From an uncultured Solirubrobacter sp. (GTDB taxonomy: Bacteria > Actinomycetota > Thermoleophilia > Solirubrobacterales > Solirubrobacteraceae): 6,733 nt of DNA. Each line of letters opens with the position of its first letter. Position 1 is the stretch's first letter. Made by a program: the position numbers and the translations under genes. Below the pieces are notes generated by a model. That model was not told the DNA's origin. It made no database searches and saw only the letters and a program-made list of their open reading frames with translations. The stretch is taken from assembly GCA_937871635.1 (NCBI GenBank), contig CALMNS010000741.1, positions 1-6,733 on the forward strand. The letters are read 5' to 3'. Shown here in pieces: positions 1 to 4,826 of this stretch.

Positions 1-1
1 C

Positions 2-208
2 AACCTTGCCATCGGCTTCCTGCCGGGCCTCAACATCTCGATCGGCGGCCACGTCGGCGGGCTCGTGGCCGGCGTCGCCGCCGCGGCGGTCATCGAGGGG
101 GTCGCGCGGCGGCGCGCCCCGCAGCTCGTGGCCATCGCCGGGTGCGCGCTCGTCGGCCTGCTGGCCGTCGCCGGGTCGCTGTTCGCGGCGACGGCCCCCT
201 TCGCCTAG
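2..208 (+). CDS. Rhomboid family intramembrane serine protease, C-terminal part (5' end outside window)
   Basis: The frame is open from the window edge and ends in TAG at 206-208, giving the last 68 residues of a protein. The stretch ISIGGHVGGLVAG matches the rhomboid GxHxxGxxxG segment; its histidine (codon 50-52) would be the catalytic His of the Ser-His dyad that cleaves substrates inside the membrane. The GxSG serine motif would lie upstream, outside the window. After the His helix there is a short basic stretch (ARRRAPQ) and then a final hydrophobic helix (LVAIAGCALVGLLAVAGSLF), as expected for a multi-pass membrane protein. The gene is convergent with the next one; both stop codons fall in one palindrome. 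Family assignment is good; substrate unknown. A catalytically dead homologue cannot be excluded without the serine region. Confidence 0.8.
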   Translation, partial: NLAIGFLPGLNISIGGHVGGLVAGVAAAAVIEGVARRRAPQLVAIAGCALVGLLAVAGSLFAATAPFA

Positions 209-220
209 CTAGAGCTAGGC
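203..220. terminator. Perfect inverted repeat holding both convergent stop codons, possible bidirectional terminator
   Basis: GCCTAGCT (203-210) and AGCTAGGC (213-220) are exact reverse complements separated by 2 bp. The plus-strand stop TAG (206-208) and the minus-strand stop (CTA at 215-217) both lie inside. As RNA it would fold the same way in both directions, about 7 bp around a small loop. There is no T-run on either side, so an intrinsic terminator is only a possibility; a protein-binding site is an alternative. Confidence 0.45.
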
Positions 221-985
221 CGCCCGAAGCCACTCCCCGAAGCTGGGGCCCGCGAGCTTCGCGCCCGGGTTCGGCAGCGCGGCGCCCTCCGCATAGGCCG
301 TGCCGTCCGGGTCGCCGGGCTGGCGGCCCTCGCGGATCTCGAACAAGTCACCCCGGCTGGCGAAGAGCGCTGCCGCCGCACCGGCGAGACGCTCCTCCTG
401 CGGGCCGGCGACCTCGGTGATCCTGCCGTTCTCGATCTCCGGCTCCTCGGCCGCGTCGGCGAGCGCTTCGGCGACGACGCGGGCGGCCACGAGCTGCGTG
501 CGCATCTCGGGCAGGTAGGCGACGCCGTCCCGGATCATCCACCCGACCAGCTGATCGACGAACTCGTGGAACTGGGCCGCGCGAACGATCCGGACCGGGA
601 GCGGGCCTTCGAGCAGCGTCTGCTCCTGCGCCACCTTCGCCGCGTTGTAGCCGCCCTTGAACTTGTCGATGCCGATGATCGAGACGACGACGATCCGGCC
701 CGCCCCGGCGTCTGCGCCGGCTCGCTGGAGGTTGCGTGCCGAAGCGACGAAGAACGCCGTCGCCTCCTCCTGGTCGGGCGAGGGCCCGGTGGCCGTGTCG
801 ATGATGGTCTCGACCCCGGCGAGCGCCTCGGCGAGACCCTCGCCGCTGACCACGTCGACACCCCTGGAGCGCGCGATGGGGACCACCTCGTGTCCGCGCT
901 GCTCGAGGATCTCGACGAGAGGCGATCCGACCCGTCCGGTGGCTGCCGTGACCGCGATCCTCTGGTTTCTGTTCTCGGTCTGCAT
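215..985 (-). CDS. NAD(P)H-binding protein, NmrA-like / atypical SDR oxidoreductase-epimerase
   Basis: The 256-residue protein opens with a Rossmann beta strand and glycine-rich turn (IAVTAATGRVG, residues 10-20), a variant of the GxxGxxG dinucleotide site with Ala in place of the first Gly. Further marks are a strand ending VVVSIIGID (99-107), a YNAAK segment (113-117) in the SDR YxxxK position, and RIVRAAQFHEF (132-142), typical of NmrA-like atypical SDRs. The usual function is redox or epimerase chemistry, or NAD(P) sensing, on small molecules; the substrate is unknown. The start at 985 is chosen because AAAGGA lies 6 nt upstream. The frame also has an ATG at 1063, but that lies inside the likely promoter and adds a low-complexity Ala/Pro tail. 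It is divergent from an ECF41 sigma factor; such oxidoreductase/epimerase genes are the classic ECF41 partners, so transcription by that sigma factor is likely. Confidence 0.85.
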   Translation of the reverse strand: MQTENRNQRIAVTAATGRVGSPLVEILEQRGHEVVPIARSRGVDVVSGEGLAEALAGVETIIDTATGPSPDQEEATAFFVASARNLQRAGADAGAGRIVVVSIIGIDKFKGGYNAAKVAQEQTLLEGPLPVRIVRAAQFHEFVDQLVGWMIRDGVAYLPEMRTQLVAARVVAEALADAAEEPEIENGRITEVAGPQEERLAGAAAALFASRGDLFEIREGRQPGDPDGTAYAEGAALPNPGAKLAGPSFGEWLRAA

Positions 986-1000
986 CGTCTGTCCTTTTCC

Positions 1001-1020
1001 CGGCGCCGGGCTCGGCGCCG
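1001..1020 (-). promoter_or_regulatory. GC stem-loop in the 5' leader of the NAD(P)-binding gene, next to its RBS
   Basis: CGGCGCCG (1013-1020) and CGGCGCCG (1001-1008) are self-complementary and can pair as an 8-bp all-GC stem with a 4-nt loop. In the minus-strand mRNA the stem ends two bases before the AAAAGGA Shine-Dalgarno. The stem could modulate ribosome access or mRNA stability; this role is inferred. Confidence 0.45.
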
Positions 1021-1045
1021 CCGCGGTGTGCGCTGTCACTCGGTT

Positions 1046-1072
1046 GACGTCCGGCGCCGCCAAGATGTGACC
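1046..1072 (-). promoter_or_regulatory. ECF41-type promoter for the NAD(P)-binding gene
   Basis: Read on the minus strand, GGTCACA (1072-1066) is followed by exactly 16 bp and then CGTC (1049-1046). The published ECF41 consensus, as I recall it, is TGTCACA-N16-CGTC, so this matches 6 of 7 and 4 of 4 positions with exact spacing. The start site would lie near 1038-1040, giving a leader of about 53 nt to the ATG at 985. The -35 element ends two bases before the ATG of the sigma gene on the other strand. Confidence 0.75.
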
Positions 1073-1073
1073 G

Positions 1074-1958
1074 ATGGCGGGTCACGAGTCCTCAGCGCAG
1101 GAGCTGGCCAGGCGCTTTGAGCAGCATCGGGGCCGCCTGCGCGCAGTGGCCTACCGGATGCTCGGCTCGCTCAGCGAAGCCGACGACGCGGTCCAGGAGA
1201 CCTGGTTGCGTCTGGCCGGCACTGGCGACGACGCGATCGAGAACCTGGGCAGCTGGCTGACCACCGTGACGGCTCGTATCTGCCTCGACATGCTTCGCAC
1301 GCGCAGGACGCGGCGCGAGGAGCCGCTCGGTCCGTACGTGCCCGAGCCGATCGTCTCAAGCGTCGAGGGCGCCGACCCCGAGCAGGAGGCGCTGTTGGGT
1401 GACTCGGTCGGGCTGGCGCTGCAGGCGGTGCTCGAGACGCTGAAGCCCGGCGAGCGCCTGGCGTACGTGCTGCACGACATGTTCGGCGTGCCCTTCGAGG
1501 AGATCGCTCCCCTGGTGGGCCGCCAGCCCGCGGCGACGCGGAAGCTGGCGAGTCGGGCGCGCGCCCGCATGGACGCGGTGCCGACCGCACCCGACGTCGA
1601 CCTCGGCGCGCAGCGGGAGGTCGTCGACGCGTTCTTCGCCGCGGCCCGCGACGGGCGCTTCGAGGACCTGGTGGCCGTCCTTGACCCCGAGGTCGTGCTG
1701 CGCTCCGATGGCGGCCTCCTGCGACCGGCGGCCAACGCCCTCGTCGAGGGCGCAGAGGCGGTGGCGGCCAGGGCGATGACCTACGCAAGCCTCGCACTCT
1801 GGGTGCGGCCCGCGCTCGTCAACGGCGTCGCCGGGGTGGTGGTGACACCGCCCGGCGAGGTCTTCGCGGTGATGGCCTTCACGGTGCGCGGAGGGCGGGT
1901 CGTCGCGATCGACGCGCTCTCCGATCCCGAGCGCCTGGCCGGACTCGACGTTCCGTAG
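1074..1958 (+). CDS. sigJ: ECF41-family RNA polymerase sigma factor with SnoaL-like C-terminal domain (SigJ type)
   Basis: 294 residues, much longer than a plain ECF sigma factor. Sigma-2 spans about 12-78 (RFEQHRGRLRAVAYRMLGSL, then SEADDAVQETWLRL, which contacts core and the -10 region); sigma-4 spans about 113-167 with the -35-reading helix-turn-helix (FEEIAPLVGRQPAATRKLAS). A SnoaL-like extension (about 176-290) follows. ECF41 signatures appear in variant form: YVPEP (88-92) in the linker for the usual WLPEP, SDGG (211-214) for DGGGK, and DPERL (284-288) for NPDKL. In this family the fused domain, not a separate anti-sigma factor, controls activity, and none is seen here. An in-frame TGA at 1068-1070 forces the start to 1074 or later. 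No Shine-Dalgarno precedes it, so leaderless translation is plausible. The symbol reflects family membership, not proven orthology. Confidence 0.92.
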   Translation: MAGHESSAQELARRFEQHRGRLRAVAYRMLGSLSEADDAVQETWLRLAGTGDDAIENLGSWLTTVTARICLDMLRTRRTRREEPLGPYVPEPIVSSVEGADPEQEALLGDSVGLALQAVLETLKPGERLAYVLHDMFGVPFEEIAPLVGRQPAATRKLASRARARMDAVPTAPDVDLGAQREVVDAFFAAARDGRFEDLVAVLDPEVVLRSDGGLLRPAANALVEGAEAVAARAMTYASLALWVRPALVNGVAGVVVTPPGEVFAVMAFTVRGGRVVAIDALSDPERLAGLDVP

Positions 1959-1967
1959 ACCCGCGCG

Positions 1968-2011
1968 CTGACCTGCCGGTGAACGTCAGGTTGCGAGCAG
2001 GCTCGTCTGCT
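1968..2011. terminator. Two weak stem-loops between convergent genes
   Basis: The 79-bp gap between the sigma and TetR stop codons contains CTGAC (1968-1972)/GTCAG (1985-1989) and AGCAG (1996-2000)/CTGCT (2007-2011, 6-nt loop GCTCGT). Both are 5-bp stems without a following T-run. They may help end transcription from either side, but neither is a convincing intrinsic terminator. Confidence 0.25.
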
Positions 2012-2037
2012 GAGCGCCTCGCCGGGTCACTCGGCGG

Positions 2038-2586
2038 TCAGGCGCTGTCGATGGTGGCGAGGAAGTGGTGGAACGCCTCGTGGGTTCGCGCGGCGTCGCC
2101 GGTGGCGTCGAGGTCCATGAGCAGGCCGCGAATGACGGCGAGCACGACGGTGGCCAGCTCGGGGCGGCCGAGGCTGCGCATGCCCGCTTCGAGGGGCGCG
2201 AGCCAGTCGGTGGTCGCGGTGCGCCGGAAGCCCGGCCACAGGGGTTCGCCCGCGGTGTCGTGCAGGCGGCCGAACATCTGGAGGTAGGGCCGCCCGTACG
2301 GTCCGGTCATTGCCGACCATGCGTGGCTCAAGGTCGCGGGATAGGGCTCTTCGGTTCGGACGCGCAGCAGCTCGGTGAAGGCCTCGACCTGGCGGTGCCG
2401 GGCCTGTCCGAGGATCTCGCGGAGCAGTCCGTCACGGGTTCCGAAGTGGTAGACGAGCATCCGGCTCGAGGTGCCCGCGGCGTCGGCCAGCGGTCCGAGG
2501 CGGTCGGGGAGCCCGTGCTCGAGCGCGTAGTCGGTGCACGCCTCGAGGAGCCGCTGCCTGATGAGTGGTTGGGGACGCCTGCCCAT
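2038..2586 (-). CDS. TetR/AcrR family transcriptional regulator
   Basis: 182 residues, a usual length for the family. The N-terminal DNA-binding domain has a first helix (LIRQRLLEACTDYALEHG, residues 8-25), then the helix-turn-helix at about 29-55 (LGPLADAAGTSSRMLVYHF followed by GTRDGLL); the YHFGTRDGLL run is the classic TetR recognition-helix end. The remaining residues would form the helical ligand-binding and dimerisation domain; ligand unknown. The start at 2586 has AAAGGTGG 7 nt upstream. It is divergent from an alpha/beta hydrolase gene with 82 bp between, and the inverted repeat there is the likely operator. It probably represses the hydrolase, relieved by a substrate of that enzyme or a related compound, and may also control itself. 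Activation instead of repression cannot be excluded. Confidence 0.9.
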   Translation of the reverse strand: MGRRPQPLIRQRLLEACTDYALEHGLPDRLGPLADAAGTSSRMLVYHFGTRDGLLREILGQARHRQVEAFTELLRVRTEEPYPATLSHAWSAMTGPYGRPYLQMFGRLHDTAGEPLWPGFRRTATTDWLAPLEAGMRSLGRPELATVVLAVIRGLLMDLDATGDAARTHEAFHHFLATIDSA

Positions 2587-2599
2587 CGTCGCGCCACCT

Positions 2600-2628
2600 T
2601 TTCACGTAACGAGTGGTACGTCTACCGT
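2600..2628 (+). promoter_or_regulatory. Predicted promoter of the alpha/beta hydrolase gene
   Basis: TTTCAC (2600-2605) and TACCGT (2623-2628) are separated by 17 bp, the optimal spacing for a housekeeping promoter, with a -10 of the loose actinobacterial TANNNT form. Transcription would start near 2635, leaving about 34 nt before the GTG. The same -10 hexamer and spacing occur at 6179-6207 in this window. Confidence 0.5.
2604..2621. promoter_or_regulatory. Probable TetR operator
   Basis: ACGTA (2604-2608) and TACGT (2617-2621) form a perfect inverted repeat with an 8-bp spacer. It lies almost entirely in the spacer between the predicted -35 and -10 of the hydrolase promoter. A second overlapping dyad, GGTA-N4-TACC (2615-2626), reaches into the -10. 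TetR proteins commonly bind such dyads between divergent genes and block polymerase. Confidence 0.5.
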
Positions 2629-2655
2629 GGTTCGCTCAGCTGATCGGAACGGGAC

Positions 2656-2663
2656 GGGGGAGG
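2656..2663 (+). promoter_or_regulatory. Strong Shine-Dalgarno fixing the hydrolase start
   Basis: GGGGGAGG lies 5 nt before the GTG at 2669. It decides for this start over the in-frame ATG at 2534, which would lie inside the divergent TetR gene. Confidence 0.8.
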
Positions 2664-2668
2664 TCGCG

Positions 2669-3385
2669 GTGAGGGTTGTCTTCGTGCACGGGGCGTGCGT
2701 CAAGGACGGGTCGTGGTGGTGGCACCGGACCGCTGAGCTGCTGGGCGAGCGGGACGTCGCCAGCGAGGCGCCCGCGCTGCCGAGCTGCGGCGAGACGGGT
2801 GAGCCGACGGGCGCGCAAGGACCGGGGTTGGTTGAGGATGTCGCCGCGGTCCGGGCAGTGCTGACGGCCAGCGATGAGCCGACCGTCGTGGTCGCCAACA
2901 GCTACGGCGGCATCGTCATCGCTGAGGCAGCGGCGGGCCTCGACGCCGTGCGCCATCTGCTGCTCGTGTCCAGCTACCTGCCGGAGGTCGGGGAGAGCCT
3001 CTCCTCGTTCGGCGGCGAGGAGCCCGCCCCGTTTCTCGAGATCGATCCCGAAGGCGGCACGTTCACCGTCCGGCCGGACGCCCTGGCGGAGACGTTCCTC
3101 CAGGACTGCGACCCGGAGATCCAGCGACAGGCCACCGACAAGACGGCCCGGCAGAGCCTGGCGGTCCTCGAGCAGCCGGTGCGGTCAGCGGCCTGGCAGC
3201 AGGTGGCCTCGACCTACCTCGTCTGCGCGCAGGACCGGGGCACCCCCGCCGAACGGCAGCGTCAGTTCGCCGGTCGGGCGGGCAGGGTCGTGGAGATCGA
3301 CGCCGGCCACCACCCCTTCCTGTCCCAGCCGGCCGCCGTCCGCGACCTGATCCTCGGCGTCCGCGACGGCGAGCGCGATGGCTAG
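2669..3385 (+). CDS. Alpha/beta hydrolase (esterase-like)
   Basis: 238 residues, starting at GTG. The protein begins directly with the first core strand and oxyanion loop (RVVFVHGACVKDGSWWW, His7-Gly8). The nucleophile elbow is VVVANSYGGIVI with Ser78; the usual first Gly of GxSxG is Ala here (A-N-S-Y-G). The acid is probably Asp189 in CAQDRGTP, and the catalytic His is His214 in DAGHHPFLSQP. The order Ser-Asp-His and the spacing fit the small esterase/hydroxynitrile-lyase-like group often annotated as alpha/beta hydrolase. There is no signal peptide, so it is cytoplasmic. It would cleave esters or similar bonds of an unidentified small molecule. It is divergent from a TetR gene whose likely operator overlaps its promoter, suggesting substrate-inducible expression. 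Its stop TAG overlaps the stop of the convergent SRPBCC gene. Confidence 0.88.
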   Translation: MRVVFVHGACVKDGSWWWHRTAELLGERDVASEAPALPSCGETGEPTGAQGPGLVEDVAAVRAVLTASDEPTVVVANSYGGIVIAEAAAGLDAVRHLLLVSSYLPEVGESLSSFGGEEPAPFLEIDPEGGTFTVRPDALAETFLQDCDPEIQRQATDKTARQSLAVLEQPVRSAAWQQVASTYLVCAQDRGTPAERQRQFAGRAGRVVEIDAGHHPFLSQPAAVRDLILGVRDGERDG

Positions 3386-3807
3386 CCGGCCTCCGCCCGC
3401 CGCTTGAGCCCGGCCGTCACCCCCCGCATGAGGAGCTCTGCGCCGCGGCGCATCAGCGGCCCGGGGACGAAGAAGCCGAGGTCCGTCTCGAGCCGGTAGA
3501 CCGCCCGGGTGCGGCCCGTCCCGAGCGGCTCGAGCCGGAACTCCCCGCCCCCCGACTTGACGTCGCCGTCGACGAGCTCCCAGGTCATCCGCTCGGGCGC
3601 CTCGAGGAGGTAGCGGGCCCGGTAGCGCAGGCGCCGGACCTTCGCGTCGGCCTCGAAGGCCACGAGGGCGCCCCCAGCGTCACGCTCGACCACCTCGACG
3701 CGCTCGACCGCGGGCTGCCACTCCGGCCAGCGCTCGAAGTCGGCCAGCACCGCCCAGCAGTCGGCGGGTGCGGCGTCGATGTCGATCGTCCGCTCCGCGC
3801 GGGCCAC
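3382..3807 (-). CDS. SRPBCC family protein (polyketide cyclase / START-like fold)
   Basis: 141 residues, the typical length of a single SRPBCC domain. The start ERTIDIDAAPADCWAVLADF followed by ERWPEWQPAVERVEVVERD is the standard opening: a first strand, the 'A(P)xxxW.vl.Df.r.peW' helix, then a strand. LRYRARYLLEAPERMTWELV and GGGEFRLEPLGTGRTRAVYRL match the later strands, and a final helix (residues 116-138) closes the cavity. These proteins bind hydrophobic ligands or act as aromatase/cyclases; no specific ligand can be named. The GTG start at 3807 overlaps the upstream gene's stop in TAGTG and has no Shine-Dalgarno, so translation is probably coupled to the BtuF-like gene. The stop shares CTAG (3382-3385) with the convergent hydrolase gene. 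A much longer frame upstream is an Arg/Gly-rich shadow of the BtuF-like gene. Confidence 0.85.
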   Translation of the reverse strand: MARAERTIDIDAAPADCWAVLADFERWPEWQPAVERVEVVERDAGGALVAFEADAKVRRLRYRARYLLEAPERMTWELVDGDVKSGGGEFRLEPLGTGRTRAVYRLETDLGFFVPGPLMRRGAELLMRGVTAGLKRRAEAG

Positions 3808-4703
3808 TAGAGGAGCACCGGCACGGGCTCCCCGGCCGTCGGCAGGGCGGTCGTCTCGGCCGGGTGCAGGATCCGCGCCAGGAGCTCGAGGCCGTCGACG
3901 AGGCGGGGCCCGGGCCGGGAGAAGTAGGCGCTCGCGTCCACCGCCACGACGCGCTGGGCGCCGACCTCGGCGAGCTCGTCCCCGTAGGTGTAGGCCTCCT
4001 CCTGCGCCCGCTCGGCCCCGTACCCGCACGGCATGGCGACGATGACCTCCGGCCGGGCGGCCGCCACCTGCTCCCAGGTGACCCGCTCGGAGTGCTCGCC
4101 GGCCAGCCCGAGCACGTCGATCCCGCCCGCGTACTCGATGAGCTGCGGCGTCCAGTGGCCGGCCGCGTAGACGGGGTCGAGCCACTCGAGGGCCGCCACG
4201 GAGACCATCGGCGCGTCGGCCACCGCGGCCTGCACGCGGTCGATCCGCTCGGCGGCGTCGGCGATCAGCGCCTCGGCGGCCTCGAGGACCCCCACCGCCT
4301 CCCCGAGGATGCGCACGTCGGCGAGCACCTCGCCCAGGGTGGTCGGATCGAGCGAGACCACCTGCGGCGGGGTCGCGAGCCGCTCGGCGACGGCCCGGAC
4401 GTCGTCGGCCGAGACGGCGCAGACCGCGCACAGGGCCTGGGTGACGATGAGGTCGGGAGCGAGGTCGCGGAGCGCGGGCTCGTCGAGGTCGTAGATCGAC
4501 TCGCCCTGCTCGGTCAGCGCCCGGACCGCGGCGTCGATCTCGTCCGCCTCGAGGCCCGGGGGCAGCCGGTCGCGCGTGACCTTCGGGAGGTCCTGCGCCT
4601 CCACCGGGAAGTCGCACTCGTGGGTGACGGCCACCACCTGGTCGCCCACGCCCAGGGCGAACAGGGTCTCGGTGGCGGAGGGGACGAGGGAGACGATCCG
4701 CAT
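3807..4703 (-). CDS. BtuF-like cobalamin-binding / helical-backbone binding protein without signal peptide
   Basis: 298 residues. MRIVSLVPSATETLFALGVG is the standard opening of the Peripla_BP_2/BtuF domain. Later family marks are VTHECDFP (26-33), LDPTTLGEVL (118-127), TWEQVAAARPEVIVAMPCG (209-227) and AYFSRPGPRLVDGLELLA (259-276). Relatives are usually annotated as cobalamin-binding proteins or ABC transporter substrate-binding proteins. The protein starts at its first strand, with no signal peptide or lipobox, unlike a periplasmic or lipoprotein BtuF, and no BtuC/BtuD gene adjoins in the window. A cytosolic role is therefore likely, and vitamin B12 as ligand is not established. Cys/His residues (H28, C30, C92, C95, C226) could bind metal or a cofactor. 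No clear Shine-Dalgarno precedes the ATG, but the family start makes it firm. First gene of an operon with the SRPBCC gene. Confidence 0.82.
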   Translation of the reverse strand: MRIVSLVPSATETLFALGVGDQVVAVTHECDFPVEAQDLPKVTRDRLPPGLEADEIDAAVRALTEQGESIYDLDEPALRDLAPDLIVTQALCAVCAVSADDVRAVAERLATPPQVVSLDPTTLGEVLADVRILGEAVGVLEAAEALIADAAERIDRVQAAVADAPMVSVAALEWLDPVYAAGHWTPQLIEYAGGIDVLGLAGEHSERVTWEQVAAARPEVIVAMPCGYGAERAQEEAYTYGDELAEVGAQRVVAVDASAYFSRPGPRLVDGLELLARILHPAETTALPTAGEPVPVLL

Positions 4704-4714
4704 GGTCGTCGCAC

Positions 4715-4734
4715 ACGATATTCGCTGCTACCTT
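4715..4734. promoter_or_regulatory. Possible back-to-back -10 elements for the BtuF-like and corC genes
   Basis: In the 123-bp divergent gap, TACCTT (4729-4734, plus strand) and TATCGT (4720-4715, minus strand) both fit TANNNT. The minus element would start transcription about 5 nt before the ATG at 4703, nearly leaderless, which fits its missing Shine-Dalgarno. The plus element would give a leader of about 85 nt to corC. No good -35 is seen for either. I see no cobalamin riboswitch here. Confidence 0.3.
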
Positions 4735-4826
4735 CCGAGCGTCGCCCTGATGCCCGACGACGAACCCTCTCGAAGTAGCGGCGCGCAGCCCGTCTGCGCC
4801 GCTGCTCCCGGCCCCCGGCCCGCACC

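Noticed and set aside
986..1063. Upstream ATG extension of the NAD(P)-binding gene to 1063
   Set aside because: This start would lie inside the predicted promoter, has no ribosome binding site and adds a low-complexity stretch; the ATG at 985 has AAAGGA at 6 nt.
2534..2668. Upstream ATG extension of the hydrolase to 2534
   Set aside because: It overlaps the TetR gene and its operator, and the protein family starts at the first strand right after the GTG at 2669, which has an excellent Shine-Dalgarno.
3810..4716. Long minus-strand open frame continuing upstream from the SRPBCC gene
   Set aside because: It is Arg/Gly/Pro-rich and overlaps the well-supported BtuF-like gene in another frame on the same strand; the SRPBCC homology begins only at the GTG at 3807.
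3768..4778. Plus-strand open frame of 336 codons antisense to the BtuF-like gene
   Set aside because: Low-complexity, Gly/Arg/Asp-rich composition of a high-GC shadow frame with no recognisable domain.
4704..4826. Cobalamin riboswitch upstream of the BtuF-like gene
   Set aside because: The gap is only 123 bp and I see no B12-box-like sequence or matching fold.
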